Source: Anaerolineae bacterium (GTDB lineage: Bacteria > Chloroflexota > Anaerolineae > 4572-78 > J111). Taken from it: a stretch of 12,508 nt of DNA. Of this stretch, positions 5,839-12,508 are shown piece after piece. The notes under the pieces are model-generated. The model worked only from the letters and a program-made list of their open reading frames with translations. It was not told the DNA's origin and did not search any database. Within the stretch, counting starts at the first letter, position 1. Each line of letters opens with the position of its first letter. The stretch spans positions 1 through 12,508 of the forward strand of contig JAGRCC010000279.1 of NCBI GenBank assembly GCA_020433785.1, in the 5' to 3' direction. Position numbers and translations under genes: made by a program.

Positions 5839-8800
5839 ATGAACATTTCAAATATGGAAAATTCGATTTTTCGGATAGAAGTGAGGCCGCGTTCTGTGGC
5901 CGAGCCGGCCAACGATGGCTTAGTCAACGCCGCTCACCAGTTAGGTCTAACCGACCTGCAGCGCTGCGTTAAGGAGAATTTGTTTTTTGTTCAGGGCCAA
6001 CTGAGTCGGGCCGATCTGGATCGGTTGGCTCAAACCTTGTTGGCCGATCCGGTCACCGAAACATTCCGGCTGGTCGAGCCAGGTCAGGCGGCCGAGTCAT
6101 CTATCGCGGCTGACCATTTTATTGAAGTGACCCTGCTGCCGGGCGTCACTGACCCGGCCGCCGAGAATTTGGTCCGCGCGGCGCATTTGCTCGGTTTGAC
6201 CAACCTGACCCAGGCGGCCACCGGCCAGCGTTATTGGCTTGATGGCCCGCTGACCGATCCGGCTCTGCACCGGCTGGCTGTCGAGATTTTTTCCAATCCG
6301 GTCATTCAGCGGGTGGCCCTCAACCGGCCGATCACCGCCCCGTTTGTCCCCACCGAGTCGCCCGGCCAATTGGTCGAAGTCATCCCCCTCCGCGATGCCG
6401 CCGATGACGATTTGCTGGCTATCAGCACTACGCGCCGGTTGGCCCTGAACTTGGCCGAAATGCAAGCGGTCCGGGCCTACTATCAGCAAGAAGACCGCAA
6501 TCCTACCGATGTCGAACTGGAGATGCTGGCCCAAACCTGGAGCGAACACTGCGTTCACAAAACATTTAGGGCCACAATTACCTACACCGGCCCTCGACCT
6601 GGCGCGGCCCCCACCTCACCGGCGGAAACGCAGATGATCAACGGCCTGTTGAAAAGTTATATCCGGGCTGCCACCGACCGCTTAGCCAAGCCGTGGATTC
6701 GCTCCACTTTTGTTGACAACGCCGGCATTATTGCCTTTGACGACACCTGGGACCTGGCCTTTAAAGTGGAGACGCATAACCACCCGTCGGCGTTGGAACC
6801 GTTTGGTGGGGCCAATACGGGGGTTGGCGGTGTGGTGCGCGATATCCTGGGCGTCAGCGCCCGGCCTATCGCCAACACCGATGTGCTGTGCTTTGGCCCG
6901 CCCGATTTGGCCCACGACGACCTGCCGGCCGGAGTGCTCCATCCCCGCCGCATCGCCGATGGGGTCATTCACGGTGTCGAAGATTACGGCAACAAAATGG
7001 GTATTCCCACCGTTAATGGCGCGATCTTGTATCATCCCGGTTACACCGCCAATCCGCTCGTCTTTTGCGGCTGTTTGGGGCTGCTGCCGCACAACAGCCA
7101 CCCCACCGGAGCCGAGCCCGGCGATTTGATTGTGGTCATCGGCGGACGAACCGGGCGAGATGGCCTGCGCGGGGCGACTTTCTCTAGCATGGAGATGGAT
7201 CAGACCACCGGCCAAATTGCCGGCAGCGCCGTCCAAATCGGCCATCCGATTCACGAAAAGCAGGTGCTCGAAGTGGTGCTGCGCGCCCGCGACGAGCAGT
7301 TGTATCACGCCGTCACCGACTGCGGAGCGGGCGGATTGTCCTCCGCCGTAGGTGAGATGTCCGAGGGACTGGGCGCGCAGGTGCAGCTCGAAACCGTACC
7401 GCTCAAATATCCCGGCTTGATCCCCTGGGAAATTTGGCTGAGCGAGGCCCAAGAGCGTATGGTCTTCGCCGTTGCGCCGGACAACTGGCCGCGCTTTCAA
7501 GAAATTTGCGTTGGGCAAGATGTCGAGGCCGTCGCCATTGGGCAATTTGAATCGACCGGCCGGTTGCAGTTGTTCTACAACGAACAGCAAGTCGGCGATC
7601 TGGCGCTCGATTTTCTGCACGATGGCCTGCCGTTGGGTACTCTGGAAGCGATGTGGACGCCACCTCAATTGGAAGCCGCACCCGCCCCGGTTAAAACGAC
7701 ACCTGGCAATTTGACGGAGACTCTACTGGCGATGCTGGCGCATCCTAACGTGCGCAGTAAAGAAGCAGTCATCCGCCGCTATGATCACGAAGTTCAGGGT
7801 GGAACCGCTGTTAAACCGCTGGTCGGCGTCGATAACCACGGCCCCGGCGATGCGACTGTGCTGGTTCCCCTTGACGTACAGGGTAGTGCAGGGCCAGCTG
7901 CGCCACGGGGAGTCGCCCTCTCAGCCGGTGTCTGCCCGGCCTATGGTGAACTAGACCCCTATGCTATGGCCTGGGCAGCCGTTGACGAAGCTATGCGGAA
8001 TCTGGTGGCCGTCGGCGCTAATCCCAGCCAAGTCGCTATTCTCGATAATTTTTGTTGGGGTAACCCCAACCTACCGGATCGACTGGGGAGTTTAGTACGG
8101 TGCGCGCAGGGCTGTTACGATGCTGCTCTGGCTTATGAGGTGCCTTTTATCTCCGGCAAAGACAGCCTTAACAACGAGTACTTGGGCGCCGACGGGCAAA
8201 AACACGCTATCCCTGGTACGCTGCTCATTTCCGCTGTGGGATTAGTCCCGGATGTATCGAAAACCGTCACGATGGATCTTAAGCAGGCGGGCAACCTACT
8301 CTACCTCATCGGCGATACCCGGCCTGAGTTGGGCGGCAGTCTATACCACTTGCTGAGCGAGGCGACGCCGACCCCCGCTGAACTACAACCACCTCAGCCC
8401 GTTGCCAACGCTCTTGCCCGTTTGCAAGCCATCCACCAAGCGATGGCCGTTAACCTGATCCAAACCTGCCACGACTGTTCCGAAGGCGGGCTGGCAGTAG
8501 CCATAGCCGAAATGAGCCTGGCTGGTCGTTTAGGCGCAGAGGTCAGCCTGACCAGCCTGGCCGGAGCGCTCGATTTATCGGACGTCGCCATGCTGTTCTC
8601 CGAGTCGCTCAACCGCTTCATTATTGAAGTTCGCCCCGAGGATGCCCAGACTCTAGAGAAAATTTTGGTCAATGTCCCCCTAACCCAAATTGGCTATGTC
8701 ACCGCTACCCCCACCCTCACCCTCAAGGGGCATAACGGCCAACCCCTCATCGAAATTGATATCGCTGCGCTCGAAACAAGCTGGCGCGGCTCCGAACCCA

Positions 8801-9651
8801 CCACTCCAACGCCCAACATCCCAATGCCCCCACCCCTCGATTCCCAAACTTTCACCACCCCAACTGCCCAACTCAAAAAACGGCCCAAGGTCCTGGTTCT
8901 CCATGCTAACGGCACTAATCGCGATCGAGAGGCGGCGCTCGCTTGCCAATTAGCCGGCGCCGATCCGGAGATTGTGCATGTCAATCAACTGCTGGCCGGT
9001 GAGCGGCGACTGCTGGACTACCCTATGTTCGTCGTGCCGGGCGGCTTTTCCTACGGCGATGATCTGGGTGCGGGCACGTTGTGGTCACTTGATCTTAAAT
9101 ATCGCCTGGGGGATGATTTGGCTCGCTTTGTCGAAAGCGGCCGGCCGGTGTTAGGCATTTGCAACGGCTTTCAAGTGTTGGTCAAAGCCGGGCTGCTGCC
9201 GGGCGTCACATTCGATGGGACGACCCAGCGCTCGGTGACGCTGGCCCACAACGAACTGGCCCACTTCGAATGTCGCTGGGTTTATTTGCAGCCTAACCCC
9301 GCCAGCCCTAGCCTCTTCACCGCCGGGCTAACCGAGCCAATTTATTGTCCGGTCGCTCACGGCGAGGGCCGCATTGCCGTTTGTGACGATGAAACTCTGG
9401 CTACGGTGCAGTCTCAAAACCTCAATGCCCTGACTTATATTGACGCCGATGGTTCACCGGGCGCTTATCCGGCCAATCCTAATGGCTCGGCAGGAGCGAT
9501 TGCCGGATTGTGCAACCCGGCCGGCAATGTGCTGGGGCTTATGCCCCACCCCGAAGATCACGTTTTTCCGTGGCAGCACCCGCGCCGCCATCGGGGTGAA
9601 GGCGGGCAGATCGGCTTGCGATTATTTGAGAACGGGGTGAGACACGCCTAA
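5839..9651 (+). CDS. purL: Phosphoribosylformylglycinamidine synthase, PurS-PurS-PurL-PurQ single chain
   Basis: This cytosolic enzyme converts FGAR, glutamine and ATP to FGAM in step four of purine synthesis. The chain has 1270 residues, close to the large proteobacterial type. Residues about 11-79 and 93-161 are two PurS-like repeats sharing the pattern LVxAAHxLGLTxL. The synthetase body runs to about 980 and shows WSEHC with catalytic His237, ETHNHP at 311-316, DCGAGG and SGKDSLNNE. A Pro/Thr-rich linker (985-1014) leads to the glutaminase domain (about 1015-1270). That domain has nucleophile Cys1108 (GICNGFQ) and catalytic His1237 and Glu1239 (MPHPED). All ammonia-producing and synthetase parts are therefore in one protein. 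The start at 5839 follows AGAGG by 5 bases. The stop TAA shares its last A with the purC ATG, so translation is coupled. A leader terminator suggests attenuation control. Confidence 0.96.
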   Translation: MNISNMENSIFRIEVRPRSVAEPANDGLVNAAHQLGLTDLQRCVKENLFFVQGQLSRADLDRLAQTLLADPVTETFRLVEPGQAAESSIAADHFIEVTLLPGVTDPAAENLVRAAHLLGLTNLTQAATGQRYWLDGPLTDPALHRLAVEIFSNPVIQRVALNRPITAPFVPTESPGQLVEVIPLRDAADDDLLAISTTRRLALNLAEMQAVRAYYQQEDRNPTDVELEMLAQTWSEHCVHKTFRATITYTGPRPGAAPTSPAETQMINGLLKSYIRAATDRLAKPWIRSTFVDNAGIIAFDDTWDLAFKVETHNHPSALEPFGGANTGVGGVVRDILGVSARPIANTDVLCFGPPDLAHDDLPAGVLHPRRIADGVIHGVEDYGNKMGIPTVNGAILYHPGYTANPLVFCGCLGLLPHNSHPTGAEPGDLIVVIGGRTGRDGLRGATFSSMEMDQTTGQIAGSAVQIGHPIHEKQVLEVVLRARDEQLYHAVTDCGAGGLSSAVGEMSEGLGAQVQLETVPLKYPGLIPWEIWLSEAQERMVFAVAPDNWPRFQEICVGQDVEAVAIGQFESTGRLQLFYNEQQVGDLALDFLHDGLPLGTLEAMWTPPQLEAAPAPVKTTPGNLTETLLAMLAHPNVRSKEAVIRRYDHEVQGGTAVKPLVGVDNHGPGDATVLVPLDVQGSAGPAAPRGVALSAGVCPAYGELDPYAMAWAAVDEAMRNLVAVGANPSQVAILDNFCWGNPNLPDRLGSLVRCAQGCYDAALAYEVPFISGKDSLNNEYLGADGQKHAIPGTLLISAVGLVPDVSKTVTMDLKQAGNLLYLIGDTRPELGGSLYHLLSEATPTPAELQPPQPVANALARLQAIHQAMAVNLIQTCHDCSEGGLAVAIAEMSLAGRLGAEVSLTSLAGALDLSDVAMLFSESLNRFIIEVRPEDAQTLEKILVNVPLTQIGYVTATPTLTLKGHNGQPLIEIDIAALETSWRGSEPTTPTPNIPMPPPLDSQTFTTPTAQLKKRPKVLVLHANGTNRDREAALACQLAGADPEIVHVNQLLAGERRLLDYPMFVVPGGFSYGDDLGAGTLWSLDLKYRLGDDLARFVESGRPVLGICNGFQVLVKAGLLPGVTFDGTTQRSVTLAHNELAHFECRWVYLQPNPASPSLFTAGLTEPIYCPVAHGEGRIAVCDDETLATVQSQNLNALTYIDADGSPGAYPANPNGSAGAIAGLCNPAGNVLGLMPHPEDHVFPWQHPRRHRGEGGQIGLRLFENGVRHA
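8791..8880 (+). other. Pro/Thr-rich interdomain linker within purL
   Basis: Residues 985-1014 are low-complexity, with about nine prolines and seven threonines, and separate the synthetase body from the glutaminase domain. The segment reads as a flexible tether rather than a folded domain, consistent with fusion of once separate PurL-like and PurQ-like chains. Confidence 0.65.
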
Positions 9652-10604
9652 TGTTAACCCATCAAGAATTACTGACCGCCATACCGTTAGCCCTAAATGA
9701 GGTCACTCTCCCGCAGTTTGGCCCCAAACAGCCGGGCAAAGTTCGAGACAATTACCGGGTTGATGGACAGCGGGTTTTGATTACCACTGACCGTGTTTCG
9801 GCCTTCGACCGGGTGTTAGGGGTTATCCCGTTCAAGGGGCAGGTCCTCAACCAGCTCAGCGCCTGGTGGTTCGATCAGACTCGCGACATCGTCGATAATC
9901 ACGTGATCGCTGTCCCTGACCCGAACGTCACCATTGGCCGCGAGGCCGAGCCGCTGCCGGTCGAAGTGGTAGTGCGCGGCTACATTACCGGCGTCACTAA
10001 AACCTCGCTGTGGTCGCTCTACGCTCAAGGCGACCGCCGGCCCTACGGCATTGCGCTCCCCGACGGGCTGCTCAAAAACGATCCGCTACCCCACCCCATC
10101 ATCACCCCCACCACCAAAGCCGTTGAGGGTGGCCATGACGAACGGATCACCCGCGCCGAAATCATCGAACATGGCCTGGTCGAACCGGCGTTGTGGCAGG
10201 CGGTTGAGCAGGCTGCGTTGGCTTTATTCGCCCGTGGGCAGGAGGTCGCCCGGCAGGCCGGCCTGATTTTAGTAGACACCAAATATGAGTTTGGCTTGAT
10301 CGACGGGCAGTTGGCACTGATCGACGAACTGCATACGCCCGACTCCAGCCGTTACTGGGTGGGTGAGTCGTATGGTTCGCACCGAGACCCGGAGCATTTT
10401 GATAAGGAGTATTTGCGCCAGTGGTTTGCTGATCAGGGGTATCGCGGCGACGGCAACCCGCCCTCGATGCCCGACGAGTTTGTGGCAGAAGTCGCCGCCC
10501 GTTATATCGCTGCCTTTGAGCAACTGACCGGTGAGCCATTCGCGCCCGGTGAGCAGCCGGCCGCCGAGCGGATCATCCGTAATCTGGCAAAATATGGGTT
10601 TTAG
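9651..10604 (+). CDS. purC: Phosphoribosylaminoimidazole-succinocarboxamide synthase (SAICAR synthetase)
   Basis: This 317-residue cytosolic enzyme joins aspartate to CAIR with ATP to form SAICAR in purine synthesis. Family motifs are GKVRDNY (29-35, ATP-binding hairpin), [25 protein letters not shown] (209-215) and [12 protein letters not shown] (225-236). The protein is longer than the roughly 240-residue E. coli/Bacillus type and resembles the longer yeast Ade1-like form of about 300 residues, with a C-terminal extension. ATG at 9651 overlaps the purL stop by one base (TAATG). The only upstream help is a weak GGGTGAG about 11 bases away, so translation probably depends on coupling with purL. 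A 178-base gap follows before purF. Confidence 0.96.
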   Translation: MLTHQELLTAIPLALNEVTLPQFGPKQPGKVRDNYRVDGQRVLITTDRVSAFDRVLGVIPFKGQVLNQLSAWWFDQTRDIVDNHVIAVPDPNVTIGREAEPLPVEVVVRGYITGVTKTSLWSLYAQGDRRPYGIALPDGLLKNDPLPHPIITPTTKAVEGGHDERITRAEIIEHGLVEPALWQAVEQAALALFARGQEVARQAGLILVDTKYEFGLIDGQLALIDELHTPDSSRYWVGESYGSHRDPEHFDKEYLRQWFADQGYRGDGNPPSMPDEFVAEVAARYIAAFEQLTGEPFAPGEQPAAERIIRNLAKYGF

Positions 10605-10782
10605 CTGGAGTTGAGGCTTAGCCGGATCAAGCAAGGCCTCGCTCTGGTTTCGATAACAATTACAAAGGTTCTTTGGTACGGACGCCCGTCACTGTAGAGA
10701 AATCGAAAACCCCAAAATATCTACGGGATACGGCGTTCCATTAATATCTGGTTGGGTACTGTTCCAGGAAGGATAGAAAATT
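10605..10782 (+). other. Spacer between purC and purF with a small hairpin
   Basis: This is the only sizeable gap in the purine operon. It holds a small hairpin, CAAAG (10663-10667) with CTTTG (10671-10675), lacking a T-run, and a weak GAGGC/GCCTC pairing near 10612-10640. There is no convincing promoter or terminator. A strong ribosome binding site, AGGAAGGA (10766-10773), ends it 9 bases before the purF ATG. Read-through from purC is likely, but a second promoter cannot be excluded. Confidence 0.5.
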
Positions 10783-12273
10783 ATGCCGGAAAATATTTTC
10801 GATGATAGTCCGCACGAGGAGTGTGGCGTTTTAGGAATTTACGCGCCGGAACGTGATGTCGCTCGCCTTACCTTTTTTGGCTTGTATGCCTTGCAGCACC
10901 GCGGCCAGGAAGGGGCCGGCATCGCCACCTCCGATGGACGGATGGCCTACATTCATAAAGATATGGGGTTGGTAACCCAAGTATTTAAGGAAGACAACCT
11001 TAAGCCGCTTGAAGGGCATCTTGCTATCGGCCACAATCGCTACTCGACGACCGGTTCCTCGCATCTGCGCAACGTGCAGCCTTATCTAATCGAAACCATT
11101 CGCGGTCCGCTGGGTGTAGCCCACAATGGCAACTTAACCAACGCGCTCGAACTGCGCAAGCTGCTGTTGGAGCGCGGCGTCGGTCTGTCATCGACCACCG
11201 ATACTGAGGTCATCACCCAAATGTTAGCGGCGCCGGCCGGCATCTGGACCAACGGCCACACCCCCAGCGAGATTAAAGATGAGCCGGATCGGTGGGTGGC
11301 CCGTATTAAATCATTTATGCGGATGTCGGAAGGGGCTTACTCGATGGCGATTCTGACCCGTGAGGCGATTTACGCTGTGCGCGATCCGTACGGGTTGCGG
11401 CCGCTCTGTCTGGGCGAACTACCCGGCGGCGGTTACGTCGTCGCCTCTGAGTCGTGCGCGCTGCTGACGATTGGGGCCATTTACCGGCGTGAACTCAACC
11501 CCGGTGAAATTGTTCGTCTCGATGCGTCGGGCGTTACCTCTTTTCAGGGCCGCGAGGCGGTCAAACAGTCCTTATGCATTTTTGAGTATGTCTACTTTGC
11601 CCGGCCCGACTCGGTTTTAGAAGGCCAGGTGATCCACACCGTGCGCCAGCGGATGGGGCGACAACTGGCCCGCGAGGCGCCCGCTCCGGCCGATATCGTG
11701 GTCGGCGTACCTGACTCGGCTACGCCGGCGGCCATCGGCTTTAGCCTGGAATCGGGCTTGCCCTACACCGAAGGGCTGACCAAGAATCGCTACATCGGCC
11801 GGACATTCATCGAGCCGGATGATAGCCTGCGCCAGGTGGGGGTTAAGCTGAAGTACAATCCCTTGACCGCTAATTTAGAAGGCAAACGCATTGTGCTGGT
11901 GGATGACTCGATTGTGCGCGGTAACACGGTTGGTCCCCTAGTGCAGCTCCTGCGTGATGGCGGCGCGGCGGAAGTTCACGTGCGGGTGTCATCGCCGCCG
12001 GTGCGTCACCCCTGCTTTATGGGGGTCGATATGGCCACGCGCAGCCAATTGATCGGCCATCGCCATTCGGTGGCCGAAATCTGCGACCATATCAAGGCCG
12101 ATAGTTTGGCCTATCTGAGTATGGAGGGCTTGGTCGCGGCCGTACAGCAAGATATGCCAACTCGATACGGTCACTGCGATGCCTGTTTCTCCGGGCGCTA
12201 TCCCCTTGATATCCCCGAATGGCTCTTTGATGAGGATCGGGAAAAGCTGATTTTCGAAGAGATGTGGGGGTAG
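10783..12273 (+). CDS. purF: Amidophosphoribosyltransferase (glutamine PRPP amidotransferase), propeptide and 4Fe-4S type
   Basis: This 496-residue cytosolic enzyme catalyses the first committed purine step, making phosphoribosylamine from PRPP and glutamine. A 13-residue propeptide precedes Cys14 ([11 protein letters not shown]), which must be exposed by self-cleavage to act as the glutaminase nucleophile. The PRPP-binding loop is [12 protein letters not shown] (371-382). Four cysteines, C265, C411, C465 and C468, sit where the Bacillus subtilis enzyme binds its [4Fe-4S] cluster; the 146-residue gap between the first two matches Bacillus C236 and C382. This separates it from the cluster-free E. 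coli type and suggests oxygen-sensitive maturation. AGGAAGGA lies 9 bases upstream of ATG. purE begins two bases after the stop. Activity is probably feedback-inhibited by purine nucleotides, as in the family. Confidence 0.97.
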   Translation: MPENIFDDSPHEECGVLGIYAPERDVARLTFFGLYALQHRGQEGAGIATSDGRMAYIHKDMGLVTQVFKEDNLKPLEGHLAIGHNRYSTTGSSHLRNVQPYLIETIRGPLGVAHNGNLTNALELRKLLLERGVGLSSTTDTEVITQMLAAPAGIWTNGHTPSEIKDEPDRWVARIKSFMRMSEGAYSMAILTREAIYAVRDPYGLRPLCLGELPGGGYVVASESCALLTIGAIYRRELNPGEIVRLDASGVTSFQGREAVKQSLCIFEYVYFARPDSVLEGQVIHTVRQRMGRQLAREAPAPADIVVGVPDSATPAAIGFSLESGLPYTEGLTKNRYIGRTFIEPDDSLRQVGVKLKYNPLTANLEGKRIVLVDDSIVRGNTVGPLVQLLRDGGAAEVHVRVSSPPVRHPCFMGVDMATRSQLIGHRHSVAEICDHIKADSLAYLSMEGLVAAVQQDMPTRYGHCDACFSGRYPLDIPEWLFDEDREKLIFEEMWG

Positions 12274-12275
12274 GC

Positions 12276-12508
12276 GTGGACGTGCCAAGCGATCACCCGC
12301 TGGTCGGGGTCATTATGGGCAGCATTTCGGACTTGGAAACGATGCAAGGCGCGCTGGAGATACTCGACGAGTTGGGTGTGCCGTATGAGAAAAAAGTGGT
12401 ATCGGCTCATCGCACCCCGCGCATGATGGTCGAATACGCTTCAACGGCCAAATTACGCGGGTTGGAGGTCATTATCGCCGGCGCCGGCGGCGCGGCTCAC
12501 CTGCCGGG
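12276..12508 (+). CDS. purE: N5-carboxyaminoimidazole ribonucleotide mutase, N-terminal part (cut by window edge)
   Basis: The first 77 codons are visible. The enzyme converts N5-CAIR to CAIR, the substrate of PurC. Motifs are [10 protein letters not shown] (14-23), SAHRTP and [11 protein letters not shown]. The Arg after His in SAHRTP marks class I PurE, which works with PurK, so a purK gene is expected nearby outside the window. The start is taken as GTG at 12276, two bases after the purF stop, with GGGGG at 12266-12270 as ribosome binding site; GTG at 12282 is an alternative that removes two residues. The close spacing to purF shows they are co-transcribed and probably translationally coupled. 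Confidence 0.93.
   Translation, partial: MDVPSDHPLVGVIMGSISDLETMQGALEILDELGVPYEKKVVSAHRTPRMMVEYASTAKLRGLEVIIAGAGGAAHLP

Noticed and set aside
6097..7668. Long minus-strand open frames antisense to purL
   Set aside because: They lie opposite a conserved enzyme gene and arise from its GC-rich codon pattern; they show no domain features of their own.

Overview
This 12.5 kb window looks like ordinary bacterial chromosome, moderately GC-rich, with no mobile elements, CRISPR arrays, tRNA or rRNA genes. The gene set (a fused EIIA-HPr-EI protein of the sugar phosphotransferase system (PTS), NarL-type two-component genes, a long purL carrying purS-like and purQ-like parts, and an iron-sulfur type purF with propeptide) would fit a member of the Chloroflexota or a similar free-living heterotroph. 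That taxonomic guess is weak and rests on gene style, not on a marker gene.

The window has two divergent halves. The left half (1-5300) lies on the minus strand. Read in the direction of transcription it holds a cytoplasmic GAF-type histidine kinase (4116-5300) that overlaps a NarL/LuxR-type response regulator (3427-4119) by four bases, then a clear rho-independent terminator (3368-3402). A gene-poor stretch of about 675 bases follows, then a receiver-only protein (2323-2751), then a PTS phosphotransfer protein with EIIA, HPr and EI domains (2218 to the left edge, C-terminus cut off).

The right half (5839 to the right edge) lies on the plus strand and is a de novo purine operon: purL (PurS-like, PurL and PurQ-like domains in one chain), purC, purF and the start of purE. 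purL and purC overlap by one base, and purE starts directly after purF.

The 538-base divergent control region (5301-5838) is the most informative part. The kinase gene has a near-perfect sigma-70-type promoter (TTGACA, 17 bases, TACAAT). Two identical 14-bp palindromes, TGTAATCGATTACA, lie over its -10 box and the predicted transcription start. They match LacI-family operators and the CcpA cre consensus. A third, nearly identical site lies about 190 bases further on. purL has its own promoter (TTGACA, 16 bases, TACAAT) and a leader of about 195 nt ending in a strong intrinsic terminator just before the purL ribosome binding site. Because no plus-strand gene lies upstream, that terminator most likely serves as an attenuator. 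I do not recognise the leader as a known riboswitch class.

A possible functional thread is carbon status. The HPr domain keeps both the catalytic His and the regulatory Ser position used in HPr-Ser-P/CcpA control, and cre-like sites lie over the kinase promoter. Whether a LacI-family protein links the PTS, the two-component system and purine synthesis is inference.
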